From REEB52 sp964626905 (GTDB lineage: Bacteria > Chlamydiota > Chlamydiia > Chlamydiales > SM23-39), in assembly GCA_964626905.1 (NCBI GenBank), contig CAZVHA010000007.1, positions 1 to 64,000 of the forward strand: a DNA stretch of 64,000 nucleotides, read 5' to 3'. The translations under genes and the position numbers were made by a program. The number at the start of each line of letters is the position of its first letter. Positions within the stretch are counted from its first letter, which is position 1. Positions 1 to 8,466 of this stretch are shown here, one piece after another. The notes beneath the pieces are model-generated. The model was not told the DNA's origin, did no database searches, and saw nothing but the letters and a program-made list of their open reading frames with translations.

Positions 1-183
1 GATATGAGAAGGCCGCAGCAAGCTAGTTGTCACCTATTTGCATGCCGGGTTAATAACATAGGTAACACTTCAGTTCACCGACATGGGTAAGTTAGACAAC
101 GTTGTGGCAAAACCTTCCCCTCGGTGTTTTCGGTGTCCTCGGTGGTTATTTTTCCATCTTTAAGGCAACAAAACTAGAAAAAA
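1..183. other. Non-coding stretch with CGGTG triplet repeat
   Basis: No open frame here is convincing. Three TCGGTG units lie at a strict 9-bp period (about 121-144). Further left, variants of an ACATAGGTAAC / ACATGGGTAAG word recur, which resembles decayed insertion-sequence ends, but this cannot be proven from the window. The stretch lies downstream of rsmI. Confidence 0.3.
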
Positions 184-966
184 CTAAATGGTTGTTTGGT
201 AGATGCTTCGTTTGGGGACGCCCTTCAATCGGGCGGCGCATTTGATCGCCTCTTTTAGGGAGAGGCCAAAATATTTTCGGAGAAGAGAGATGAGTTCTTC
301 AGGGCTCAGTTCATCGGGCAGATCTCCTTCTGGGATGACGAGGACAATTTCTCCTTTTGGGGGATGTTTTCGAAAATGTTCGAGAAGCTCTTTGGCAGTT
401 CCTCTGCGGCACTCCTCGAAGGTTTTGGTCATTTCCCTTGCGACGGCGAGATGTCTGTTTTCATCGATGAGGGCAAGGGTGGCAAGGAGCCTTTCGGGGC
501 TTTCAAAAGCGATTGTTGTACCGGGAAAGGCGAGTGCTTCTTTGAGGACATTTTTCCCTTTTTTGGGCAAAAAGCCGATGAATTGAAAGCGGCTCGTATC
601 GAAGCCGGAGAGGACGAGGGCCTGAATGACGCTGCACGGGCCGGGGATAGCCGATATTGGGATGCCCTCTTGAATACAGGCGTTGACGAGGATTTGGCCT
701 GGGTCGTTGATGCAGGGGGTACCTGCATCGGAGATGAGCCCCAACGTTTTCCCATTTTTGAGCTCTTGGATGATCCGATCGAGCGCCTTTTTTTCTTTGA
801 ATTTGTGGTAGGAGATGAGTTTTTTTTGAATGGAAAAATGGTTGAGCAATTTCAAGCTATGGCGGGTATCTTCGCACAGGATGGCGTCGCAAGAAGCGAG
901 GGTATCTTTGGCCCTTTGGGAAAGATCTCCCAAATGGCCAATAGGGGTGGCAATTACGTACAACAA
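184..966 (-). CDS. rsmI: 16S rRNA 2'-O-methyltransferase RsmI
   Basis: RsmI methylates the ribose 2'-OH of C1402 in 16S rRNA using S-adenosylmethionine (family knowledge). The protein shows the tetrapyrrole-methylase fold signatures: the N-terminal YVIATPIGHLGD, CEDTRHS, LISDAGTPCINDPG (cofactor loop) and IPGPCSVIQAL. Length is about 260 residues, normal for the family. The frame stays open up to a GTG at 999, but that start would lie inside the tRNA-Cys gene. The TTG at 964-966 gives an N-terminus MLYVIATP like other RsmI proteins, so I chose it; the Shine-Dalgarno is weak. The gene reads away from the tRNA on the same strand, so the tRNA would be processed off its 5' leader if they are co-transcribed. 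Confidence 0.93.
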   Translation of the reverse strand: MLYVIATPIGHLGDLSQRAKDTLASCDAILCEDTRHSLKLLNHFSIQKKLISYHKFKEKKALDRIIQELKNGKTLGLISDAGTPCINDPGQILVNACIQEGIPISAIPGPCSVIQALVLSGFDTSRFQFIGFLPKKGKNVLKEALAFPGTTIAFESPERLLATLALIDENRHLAVAREMTKTFEECRRGTAKELLEHFRKHPPKGEIVLVIPEGDLPDELSPEELISLLRKYFGLSLKEAIKCAARLKGVPKRSIYQTTI

Positions 967-990
967 AAGATTTACTTCATTATTGATTGA

Positions 991-1061
991 AGGTGGCACT
1001 CGGATTTGAACCGAGGATGGAGGCTTTGCAGGCCTCTGCCTTACCGCTTGGCTATGCCACC
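991..1061 (-). tRNA. tRNA-Cys (GCA)
   Basis: On the minus strand the 71-nt cloverleaf is complete: acceptor stem GGTGGCA/TGCCACC with discriminator T, D-stem GCC/GGC, anticodon stem GAGGC/GCCTC around loop CTGCAAA (anticodon GCA), and T-stem CTCGG/CCGAG with loop TTCAAAT. The 3' CCA is not encoded. It ends only about 24 nt before the rsmI start on the same strand. Confidence 0.95.
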
Positions 1062-1098
1062 AAAGTCCAATGGATTATGTGGCAAAACCGAAAGAAAG

Positions 1099-2943
1099 TC
1101 AAGTGGAGGATGACGGAAGCTCGGTTCCAGAATCGTGGCGGGGAGTCCCTTGCCCGCTGGGAGAGTCGAAGTTGGTTTCAGAACCGCGGCGGGGAGTCCC
1201 TTGCCCGCTGGGAGAGTCGAAGTTGGTTTCAGAACCGCGGGAATCTTGTTGTCCGTTGAGAACTTCGGCGGTGGATCCGAGGTTAGAGGCTTCAGAACCT
1301 GAAGGGGGGGAAGTTTTCCCCTGGCGAGCTTCTTTTAGTCTGCGGGTTCTCGACCTAGAATGGTTTGGCTTTTCATCCCTATGTAAAATAAGAAGAGTTC
1401 CTTGTAAAGCGGCTTCTTTAAACTGTTCTGGTGTTATAGATTCTGCCCCAGCATTAGGACTTAAATCGTCCATCTTCCAATGCTTCCCCTGTTCATCTGT
1501 TATGTAGGAAACGTAGTGACCTCCGATACCGTTCCCAATATACTCTACAACAGAGGCGATTGTGTAGGAGGTGCCCTGTATAATTGTTTTTGTATTTTCT
1601 GTTATTGGGATGTTATTCTGAACTCTTTTAACTGTACCAGTATAAAGTTCTGAGTGCCATGGGTGAGCCCATTTCGTATTTTTGGTTTCTAGGAGTGTTA
1701 GGGCGTTAGAAACATTTGCTGGGTTCCACTCTTTTTTAATGGCTGAGGTAGTAATCTTGTTTTTTTCCAGGATTTTAATAAACCTCTTTTTAGTAGACTC
1801 ATCAATGTCTTCTTTGAGTGAGCGGTACGCACCTAGTGGGAATTCTAAGCACAGGAAGGGGGTGCCCTGTATCGCCACTTTTTCAGCACTAAGATCATTT
1901 CCATGAATGAGAATGGGTTGTAACTTTTGCTTAAGGTCACCCTTAAACTGATCCAGAAACTTTTGCCATGTGTGTTCTGCATCGGAATACTTTTCAGTAT
2001 CCAGCGCAAGCAGCTTCATCTTGTCTTTGATATTGAGTCTGCCAGGTCCTTTGTGGTTTCGAGACTTCTGGATTGCTTGATAAAGGGGGTTTTCTTTTCC
2101 TCCTGTAAAGTTCTTGGAGTCATTCAACCGCTCTTTTAAGTGGTTGTCGTTTACGAGCATTTGGAATGGGGCATTGATATGACACATTGTGATATTATCA
2201 TTTTCTAAATTGATCGGACCTGTCGAATCGGTTTTTGGTTTTTCTTTATCATTTTTTAAATTGATTGGGGGCGTCGAACCGATTTCTGGTTTTTCTTTTT
2301 TGGGTTCTTTGTTCGGGATGGAATTGATCTCGTCCAAGAGTCTAGGAGTAATTCCCTTTGCGATGATTTTTGCAAGGGCCGATGATCGATCGCTGTTGGT
2401 GACATCCAAAATTTTAGTTCCAACTTTTCGAATCTGTTCTTCATTCAGCCATGCGCTATTTTGCTCTTTGGGGAGCACGAAAATGAGGTAGCCGTCATTT
2501 TGAATTCGCACCTCAAAATGTTCCCCACTTTCTATCACTTGGGTTTTTTCCCCTTCCTTCGTTTTGCTGTTTTTGATTGCTTCGTCCAACTGCTTTTCCA
2601 GGTCTTTGAGGAACTCTTCTGCGTATTTTTTTGCGGCTCGCTTGAGGTCAAAATCCCCCATGGATTTGCTATTTGCCTTGTTAAATTCGAAGGTCACTGT
2701 GTAAGTGACTCCCTTCCATTTCCACTGGGTCTGATACCCATACGCATCGGGATGTATAGCCATTTTCGCACTGTTCGTCGCTTGCGGAGGGTTCGCTGCC
2801 TCAAAGAGCTTTATTAGCGTAACCGCCTGCTGAGTTCGCTCCTCGGCCTTGCTGCGGGGCGTCCCCTGAGAAGAAGCTTCATCACCCGCACTAGAGTACC
2901 GTTCAGAACCAGATGCACCAGAATTGCTTACTATATTTATCAT
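1099..2943 (-). CDS. USP-like (C19) deubiquitinase, candidate effector
   Basis: The 614-residue protein shows the two signature boxes of ubiquitin-specific proteases. A Cys box ITMCHINAPFQML lies at 251-263 (Cys254; compare the eukaryotic NTCYMNS pattern). A His box GGHYVSY at 474-480 (His476) is followed by HWKMDDLSPN with Asp492/493. This is a full Cys-His-Asp triad in the right order and spacing. Residues 1-40 and 530-614 are low-complexity and Ser-rich. A 17-residue unit is repeated twice near the C-terminus (about 569-602), and a KEKP..ST.PINL unit is repeated at about 217-247. Known family role: removal of ubiquitin from host proteins; delivery into the host is inference. It has its own AT-rich promoter and no clear Shine-Dalgarno. 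It could also act on another ubiquitin-like protein. Confidence 0.72.
   Translation of the reverse strand: MINIVSNSGASGSERYSSAGDEASSQGTPRSKAEERTQQAVTLIKLFEAANPPQATNSAKMAIHPDAYGYQTQWKWKGVTYTVTFEFNKANSKSMGDFDLKRAAKKYAEEFLKDLEKQLDEAIKNSKTKEGEKTQVIESGEHFEVRIQNDGYLIFVLPKEQNSAWLNEEQIRKVGTKILDVTNSDRSSALAKIIAKGITPRLLDEINSIPNKEPKKEKPEIGSTPPINLKNDKEKPKTDSTGPINLENDNITMCHINAPFQMLVNDNHLKERLNDSKNFTGGKENPLYQAIQKSRNHKGPGRLNIKDKMKLLALDTEKYSDAEHTWQKFLDQFKGDLKQKLQPILIHGNDLSAEKVAIQGTPFLCLEFPLGAYRSLKEDIDESTKKRFIKILEKNKITTSAIKKEWNPANVSNALTLLETKNTKWAHPWHSELYTGTVKRVQNNIPITENTKTIIQGTSYTIASVVEYIGNGIGGHYVSYITDEQGKHWKMDDLSPNAGAESITPEQFKEAALQGTLLILHRDEKPNHSRSRTRRLKEARQGKTSPPSGSEASNLGSTAEVLNGQQDSRGSETNFDSPSGQGTPRRGSETNFDSPSGQGTPRHDSGTELPSSST
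1122..1240 (-). repeat. 51-bp direct repeats inside the USP-like gene
   Basis: Two nearly perfect 51-bp copies (about 1139-1189 and 1190-1240) and a degenerate partial third copy (1122-1138) encode the RGSETNFDSPSGQGTPR unit twice. The period is a multiple of three, so copy number can change without a frameshift. Confidence 0.85.
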
Positions 2944-2966
2944 AATGTATTTAAACGTTTTATCTA

Positions 2967-2996
2967 ATTATACAATAATTTAGTATTAAATATCAA
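2967..2996 (-). promoter_or_regulatory. Promoter of the USP-like gene
   Basis: On the minus strand, TTGATA (2991-2996) and a consensus TATAAT (2967-2972) are separated by 18 bp, in an AT-rich leader 24 bp upstream of the ATG. It fits the chlamydial sigma66/sigma70 consensus. Confidence 0.6.
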
Positions 2997-3034
2997 TTTA
3001 TTTTATTATTAAAAACCCCTGCAAACAATATCAC

Positions 3035-3186
3035 AATATACTCATTTATAATAACTTACAAACACCCATTGCCAAGACTATCTAAAAATAGGTATACACT
3101 TTGGCCGGTATGGAGGGGGTATGCGCACCGTTTCGATGAAGAAAATTGCCCACTTTTGGGGGGCATTTGTGAGAGCGATTCGCAAG
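3035..3186 (+). pseudogene. Duplicate of the murF promoter and 5' end
   Basis: This stretch is nearly identical to 5834-5979. Both copies share the -35 TTGCCA/C, the -10 TATACA (here 3069-3074 and 3093-3098, 18 bp apart), the GGAGGG site and the first codons MRTVSMKKIAHF. Identity ends near 3186; the 68-codon frame that runs on to 3327 is unrelated to MurF. The complete gene lies at 5912. The two copies bracket the ATPase/LRR segment as direct repeats, so this is a 5' remnant created by duplication or insertion, not a working murF. Confidence 0.8.
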
Positions 3187-3225
3187 AAGGGCGCTTTCAG
3201 AAGTCCAAAAGCACCCTTTCTTTTT
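3187..3225 (+). terminator. Rho-independent terminator after the murF 5' copy
   Basis: An 11-bp stem with one mismatch (3187-3197 pairing with 3208-3218) is followed by TCTTTTT (3219-3225). It starts exactly where similarity to murF stops. Transcription from the duplicated promoter would give an RNA of only about 120 nt. Confidence 0.7.
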
Positions 3226-3422
3226 GGCCATGAGAATAATATTTCATCCCTTCTTTTCGACCATATGGCATTGTTATATCCTTTCTTTTTGATAAAAAAA
3301 CCACTAAAAATGTATGCAACAACATGAATGACTAAGAGTAACGCGCTTATTTTAAAATAGTTGTATTATTCCTTTCCTTTCAGCCACATAATTTATATAC
3401 TTGCCTTGGAGGGGGTGAACAT

Positions 3423-4757
3423 ATGCTTAAAAGAACGGTTGATTGGAGCTTAAAAGAGTGGAAATCAGACAAAAACCGAAAGCCCCTTTTGCTCCGAGGA
3501 GCTCGCCAGGTCGGGAAGACGCACGCGATCAGAAAATTGGGAAAACAATTCGATCAGATTGTTGAAATTAATTTTGAGTTAGCTCAAGGCGCTCGGCCGG
3601 TCTTTGAAAAGGATCTTCATCCGGAAAGAATTATTCGAGATTTGGGCTTCTATACTGATCGAAAAATCGAGCCAGGCAAAACACTTTTGTTTTTTGATGA
3701 GATCCAGGAGGTCCCAAAAGCGATTTTAGCTCTCCGTTATTTTTTTGAAATGATGCCATCATTACACGTTATTGCAGCAGGATCCCTTTTTGACTTTGCT
3801 CTAGAGAATGTGGGGCTTCCCGTTGGGAGAGTTTCTAGCATGTATATGTACCCGCTTTCGTTCCTGGAATTTTTGGCAGCTTGCGGGCACTCTTCTTTCA
3901 TAGAACCGATCATGGAGGGAGAAGTATTTTCAGAAGTTATCCATCTTAAATTGATGGATTTAGTTGGAAAATATCTGGCTATTGGCGGTATGCCGGAAGC
4001 TGTTGCAAAATGGGTTGAATCGCGAAATCCAAAAGAATGTTTTCAAGTTCATCACAATCTAATTGCATCCTATCGGCAAGACTTTGAAAAGTATGCAGAT
4101 AAACATCAGATTAAATTTGTGGAGCTTCTTTTTCGGCAAATCCCCCATTTTATTGGAGAGCAATTTCAATACAAGAATATTCATGGAGAGTACAGAAAAA
4201 GGGAACTGGCTCCCTGCTTGGATCTTCTCTGTAAGGCCAATGTCATTCATAGAATTCACCATAGCGCCGGAAACGGGATCCCGCTAGGAGCGGAAACCAA
4301 TCTAGAATGGTTCAAGATCATTCTCGTGGATGTTGCTCTTTCCCAAGCCCTTTTAGGGTTTGATCTCTCTACCTGGTTTTTACAACCAGGAACTGAATTT
4401 GTAAATCGAGGGACGATAGCAGAAGCCTTTGCAGGCCAAGAATTTCTTGCATATGCTCACCCCTTGCGAGAAGCCACACTCTTTTTCTGGAGACGCGCTG
4501 AAAAAAGCAGCTCTGCCGAAGTCGATTATCTTCAAGAAAGAGATCAAGTCGTAATTCCTATTGAAATTAAAAGTGGCCATATAGGATCCCTTAAGAGCAT
4601 GCACCTGTTCCTTGCTGAACGACCCAAAGCCCCTTGCGGAATCCGATTCTCTGCTCAGAACTATTCCCGTTTTGAGAAAATCGATTCGCGCCCTCTCTAT
4701 GCAATTGCTACTCTCGCACACGAAGACCAGAAACCAGGATTACGGGCATTGAAATAG
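3423..4757 (+). CDS. AAA ATPase with DUF4143 domain
   Basis: The protein is 444 residues. The N-terminal AAA_14-type ATPase has Walker A GARQVGKT (26-33), Walker B LLFFDEIQ (88-95, Asp92-Glu93) and a sensor-like AAGS. The C-terminal DUF4143 part contains the nuclease-like AEVDYL...PIEIKSG pattern near residues 365-390. Members are common and sporadic in bacteria and archaea; their role is unsettled. A strong Shine-Dalgarno GGAGGGGG (3408-3415) lies 7 bp before the ATG. The gene converges on the F-box/LRR gene and lies between the two murF 5' copies, which suggests that it arrived as an insert. The frame is intact. Confidence 0.88.
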   Translation: MLKRTVDWSLKEWKSDKNRKPLLLRGARQVGKTHAIRKLGKQFDQIVEINFELAQGARPVFEKDLHPERIIRDLGFYTDRKIEPGKTLLFFDEIQEVPKAILALRYFFEMMPSLHVIAAGSLFDFALENVGLPVGRVSSMYMYPLSFLEFLAACGHSSFIEPIMEGEVFSEVIHLKLMDLVGKYLAIGGMPEAVAKWVESRNPKECFQVHHNLIASYRQDFEKYADKHQIKFVELLFRQIPHFIGEQFQYKNIHGEYRKRELAPCLDLLCKANVIHRIHHSAGNGIPLGAETNLEWFKIILVDVALSQALLGFDLSTWFLQPGTEFVNRGTIAEAFAGQEFLAYAHPLREATLFFWRRAEKSSSAEVDYLQERDQVVIPIEIKSGHIGSLKSMHLFLAERPKAPCGIRFSAQNYSRFEKIDSRPLYAIATLAHEDQKPGLRALK

Positions 4758-4809
4758 ACGGTGTAAAAAATGCCCAAAGAGTCCTCAAATTTCTTGCGCA
4801 AGAAAAACG

Positions 4810-5694
4810 CTATCGCATGATTTCAATATTGGGATGCCGCTCTTGCAGATGGGCAAGCCCCGCGTCTGTAATCTGATGGCACCCAGATAGGTAGAGGCTT
4901 GTAAGACTACGAAGCCCTCGCAGATGAGCAAGCCCCGCGTCTGTGATCTGATCGCACTCAGATAGGTTGAGGCGTGTAAGAGGAAGCTCTCGCAGATGGG
5001 CAAGCCCCGCGTCTGTAATCTGATGGCACCCAGATAGGTAGAGGCTTGTAAGACTACGAAGCCCTCGCAGATGAGCAAGCCCCGCNNNNNNNNNNNNNNN
5101 NNNNNNNNNNNNNNNNNNNNNNNNNNNNNNNNNNNNNNNNNNNNNNNNNNNNNNNNNNNNNNNNNNNNNNNNNNNNNNNNNNNNNTGAGGCTTGTAAGAC
5201 TACGAAGCCCTTGTAGATGGGCAAGCCCCGCGTCTGTGATCTGACCGCACTGAGATAGGTTGAGGCTTGTAAGAGGAAGCTCTTGCAGATGGGCAAAGCC
5301 CCGCGTCTGTGATCCGATTGCACCACCATAGGTCTATTTCAGTAATATTAGGAAATCTTTTAATGATATCCAGCAATTCCGGATCAGTAATACTTTCGCG
5401 TGATAAATCGAGTTTAATTTGTTCTTCAGAAGAAAATGATGCTCCACATCTTCGTAGCTCACTCAAAGTGATAGGCCTAGATTTAGACACCTTATCAAGA
5501 AAGTGAATGATAGGAGCGGCAAAAGGATCTAATTTTTGGAATCGTTGGCTAACCAGACGAAGCTTTTCTTCCGCTCGGGGATCCAAGTATACCAGGATGT
5601 TACTCAATAACTCATCTGGCATTGAAGAAAGAGTGCCGCTAGGGGATTTCTGCGAACTGTCGAAATTTGCTCGTGTATTATTAGTTATAATCAT
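4810..5694 (-). CDS. F-box/LRR protein, frameshifted and gapped
   Basis: Reading from 5694 down, an F-box (MPDELLSNILVYLDPRAEEK to about residue 55) is followed by LRRs of the cysteine-containing subtype (ITDAGLAHL...L.LS.C.Q). In the first repeat an extra base (AAA at 5295-5297, where every other copy has AA) shifts the frame, so the open frame beginning at 5694 breaks up after ITDAGL. One base over, the repeats continue, pass the assembly gap 5086-5185 and end ...ERHPNIEIMR-stop at 4810-4812. Units alternate 25 and 24 residues. F-box/LRR proteins recruit substrates to eukaryotic SCF ubiquitin ligases (family knowledge); use as a secreted effector is inference. The extra base may be a real mutation, phase variation in a homopolymer, or an assembly error beside the gap. 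Confidence 0.75.
4816..5320 (-). repeat. LRR coding repeats (about 147-bp double units)
   Basis: Pairs of 75-bp and 72-bp LRR units repeat with near-identical DNA sequence on both sides of the gap. The high identity probably caused the assembly to break here. Confidence 0.85.
5086..5185. other. Assembly gap of exactly 100 N
   Basis: Exactly 100 N sit inside the LRR repeats. This size is the usual placeholder for a gap of unknown length, so the true number of LRR units cannot be read. Confidence 0.98.
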
Positions 5695-5859
5695 ATTTTA
5701 GTTGTCATTATTATGAATGATCTGATAATTATACTATATGTAACTATTTTTTACTAGAACTCCAAATTTCACGAAAATTTTTGGCTTTATTTTTTGTGAA
5801 TAGAAATATCCCGTAATCACTTATTAACAATCTTATTTACAACAACTTGCAAAGATCTA

Positions 5860-5889
5860 TTGCCCAGATTATCTAAAAATAGGTATACA
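5860..5889 (+). promoter_or_regulatory. Promoter of the murF operon
   Basis: TTGCCC (5860-5865) and TATACA (5884-5889) are 18 bp apart, ending 22 bp upstream of the murF ATG. Both elements are kept in the duplicate at 3069-3098, while the sequence further upstream has diverged, which supports their function. Confidence 0.5.
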
Positions 5890-5911
5890 CTTTGGCCGGT
5901 ATGGAGGGAGT

Positions 5912-7240
5912 ATGCGCACCGTTTCGATGAAGAAAATTGCCCACTTTTTGGGGGTTATTTGTGAGAGCGACTCGCAAGTCTTTAACTACCAAATTGATAG
6001 TAAAAAAATCGAAGAAGGGGGGCTTTTTTTTGCCCTGAAAGGGGAGAAAACGGACGGTCATAAGTTCCTCTCCGAGGTGAAGATGCGTGGGGGGCTTGGG
6101 GCCATCGTCAGCAAAAGTTATGAGGGGCCCGACTTTGGCCTCGTTCTTCTTCCGGTCGAAGACCCGGTGCAAAGCCTGCAAGCGCTCGCCCGCCATTTCA
6201 TGCAAGAATGCAAAGCGCAAGTGATCGGGGTGACAGGCTCTGTTGGCAAGACGACGACGAGAGAGTTTATTGCGACTCTTTTGGAAAAAAAATTCAAAGT
6301 GGGCAAAACGGAGTTCAACTACAACACGAAGCTCACCTATCCGATCACTCTTCTCAATCGAAGGGGGGATGAGGAGGTGATGGTGGTCGAATTGGGGATG
6401 AGCGAGCCTTACGACATGGCTCGCCTTATCGAAATTGCGGCGCCTGACTGGGCTGTTTTGACGAAAATCGCCTTTGCCCATGGAGGCAATTTTGAAAGGG
6501 GGCTTTTGGATATCGCCAAGTACAAAGCCGATATTTTTGCCCATGAAAAGACAAAAAAATGCTTTTTTGACCACTCGCTCTACGATTATCCAGAGGCGAT
6601 TTCCAAAATCCATGGGGAAAAGATCAGTTTTTCTCTCACAGATCGGACTTCCGACTATTTTTTATCGCCCGAATTTTTTATCGACGAGAGAGGTGTGAGG
6701 GCCTATCAATTCGAGCCGCCGTTTAGACAAAGTCACATTCTCCACGATTTTCTCGCTGCGATTAGCGTTGCAAGGGAGATGAAATTGGAGTGGGACCAAA
6801 TCAAAGAGAGGCTTCCCTTTCTCAAACTGCCGAAAATGCGTTTTGAGCAGATCGAAAAAGGGGGAGTTTTGTTTATCAACGACGCCTACAATGCAAACCC
6901 AGAGTCGATGAAAGCGGCTCTTTCTCACATCCCAGAGCCGAAAGAGGGGGGGAAAAGGATTGCCGTGATCGGCATGATGGATGGACTTGGCTCTTTGCAC
7001 GATCAACTCCATCGGGAAGTGGGTCAGTTTGCCCAAAAATATATCGATCATCTACTCGTTTTGGGAAAAGAGGCCACGCCCGTGTTTGAGGCGTTTCAGG
7101 AGGTACAAAAACCGGCGGAGCAGTATGTCGATTTCGGCTCCCTTTCGGAGAGGCTCAAGAGCCTGATGAGAGCGGGAGATGTCGTCTTAGTCAAGGCGTC
7201 TCGATGTATGGAAATGGAAAAATTGTTTCAACTGATATAA
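5912..7240 (+). CDS. murF: UDP-MurNAc-tripeptide:D-Ala-D-Ala ligase MurF
   Basis: MurF adds D-Ala-D-Ala to the UDP-muramyl tripeptide in the cytoplasm, using ATP. The 442-residue protein has the Mur-ligase P-loop GVTGSVGKTTTRE (about 106-118), FNYNTKLTYP, the central-domain glutamate motif VVELGMSEP, and the C-terminal-domain NDAYNANPESM. Length is normal. The ATG is 4 nt after GGAGG; ATG6 is an alternative. It opens the wall/division cluster, with mraY starting 4 bp after its stop. A partial copy of its promoter and first codons is found at 3035-3186. Confidence 0.96.
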   Translation: MRTVSMKKIAHFLGVICESDSQVFNYQIDSKKIEEGGLFFALKGEKTDGHKFLSEVKMRGGLGAIVSKSYEGPDFGLVLLPVEDPVQSLQALARHFMQECKAQVIGVTGSVGKTTTREFIATLLEKKFKVGKTEFNYNTKLTYPITLLNRRGDEEVMVVELGMSEPYDMARLIEIAAPDWAVLTKIAFAHGGNFERGLLDIAKYKADIFAHEKTKKCFFDHSLYDYPEAISKIHGEKISFSLTDRTSDYFLSPEFFIDERGVRAYQFEPPFRQSHILHDFLAAISVAREMKLEWDQIKERLPFLKLPKMRFEQIEKGGVLFINDAYNANPESMKAALSHIPEPKEGGKRIAVIGMMDGLGSLHDQLHREVGQFAQKYIDHLLVLGKEATPVFEAFQEVQKPAEQYVDFGSLSERLKSLMRAGDVVLVKASRCMEMEKLFQLI

Positions 7241-7244
7241 AAAT

Positions 7245-8447
7245 ATGCTGATCCTTTTTTTTGAGTGGCTCCAATCGCTCCAAGTGAAAATCCCCTTGGC
7301 TTTCACCTACTTTTCGACCCGGATGATTTTGGCAGCTGTAACGGCGCTCCTCCTCACAATTTTTTTAGGTCCTCTCTTCATCAAAAAACTCTACGGGATG
7401 AAAATCGGTCAACCGATCCGCTCTGTTGACGAAGTGCCTCTCCTCGCAGAGCTCCATGGAAAGAAAAAAGATACGCCGACCATGGGGGGCATTTTGATCC
7501 TTTTTTCCATGGGAATTTCTCTTCTGCTCTGGATGGATCTTTCAAACGCCTTCACCTGGATTTTGGCTTTGACGACTCTTGTTTTGGGGGGACTCGGCGC
7601 TGTCGATGATTATCTCAAACTGCGCTACAAAAATAGCAAGGGTCTAAAAATGAAGAAGAAGATGGCGATCCAAATCGGATTTTCGGCCCTCATCGCCCTC
7701 TATCTACTCGCGCCGGGATTGGCCCAATCGATTTCGGGCAAACATTTTTTGCGCCCCCCCTCGGCCAAAGAGCAGGCGATGCACGCCAAAAAAATCCAAA
7801 CAGTGAATTTCACAACGCAAGAGTATGCCAAACTACTCTATCTCCCTTTTTTCAAAGATCCGATTTGGGTCATGCCCGCTTGGGTCGCATTTTTGTTTTT
7901 TATTTTTGTCATTACCGGCTCCTCCAATGCGGTCAACCTCACCGATGGGCTCGATGGACTTGCCTCGGGATGTTTAATCCTCGCATCGATGGTGCTCGCC
8001 CTGTTTGCCTTTTTGTCGAACCACATCGATTTGGCCCGCTATCTCAACATTTTATACATTGAAGGGAGCGGCGAGATTGCCGTCTATCTCTTTGCAATGG
8101 CGGGAGCCACCCTCGGATTTTTGTGGTACAACGGCTATCCGGCGCAGGTATTCATGGGAGATACTGGATCGCTCGCTCTGGGCGGGGTTCTCGGAGTCTC
8201 GGCGGTCTGTTTGCGAAGGGAGGTGATTTTGGCAATCGCCGGCGGCATTTTTGTCGCAGAAGCCCTTTCGGTCATCTTGCAAGTGCTCAGCTATCGCTAC
8301 AGGAATAAAAAGCGGATTTTTCTCATCGCCCCATTGCATCACCACTTCGAATATAAGGGCTGGCCTGAAACAAAAGTGGTGATTCGGTTTTGGATTATCG
8401 GTCTTCTTTTGGCAATCATCGCAGTGGCTTCGCTGAAATTGCAATAA
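7245..8447 (+). CDS. mraY: Phospho-MurNAc-pentapeptide transferase MraY
   Basis: MraY is an integral membrane enzyme that transfers phospho-MurNAc-pentapeptide to undecaprenyl phosphate, forming lipid I. The 400-residue, strongly hydrophobic protein shows KKDTPTMGG, the DDYLK Mg-site motif, NAVNLTDGLDGLA, GDTGSLALGG and the C-terminal APLHHHFE, all diagnostic. A longer extramembrane loop (about residues 165-190) is seen after the DDYLK region. It is tightly packed between murF and murD. Confidence 0.97.
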   Translation: MLILFFEWLQSLQVKIPLAFTYFSTRMILAAVTALLLTIFLGPLFIKKLYGMKIGQPIRSVDEVPLLAELHGKKKDTPTMGGILILFSMGISLLLWMDLSNAFTWILALTTLVLGGLGAVDDYLKLRYKNSKGLKMKKKMAIQIGFSALIALYLLAPGLAQSISGKHFLRPPSAKEQAMHAKKIQTVNFTTQEYAKLLYLPFFKDPIWVMPAWVAFLFFIFVITGSSNAVNLTDGLDGLASGCLILASMVLALFAFLSNHIDLARYLNILYIEGSGEIAVYLFAMAGATLGFLWYNGYPAQVFMGDTGSLALGGVLGVSAVCLRREVILAIAGGIFVAEALSVILQVLSYRYRNKKRIFLIAPLHHHFEYKGWPETKVVIRFWIIGLLLAIIAVASLKLQ

Positions 8448-8466
8448 GCGCTATACTTCTCAGCGA

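Noticed and set aside
3121..3327. 68-codon frame starting like MurF
   Set aside because: Only the first ~22 codons derive from murF; the rest crosses a terminator hairpin and shows no protein-like pattern, so it is treated as a duplicated 5' remnant.
4816..5320. Possible CRISPR-like repeats
   Set aside because: Units are translated, abut each other and differ as LRR pairs; there are no unique spacers and no cas genes. The same holds for the array at 40080-41245.
4785..5329. Minus-strand frames through the LRR repeats giving Arg/Cys/Ser-rich products
   Set aside because: They are out-of-frame readings of the LRR units; the true frame gives ITDAGLAHL repeats and a proper C-terminus.
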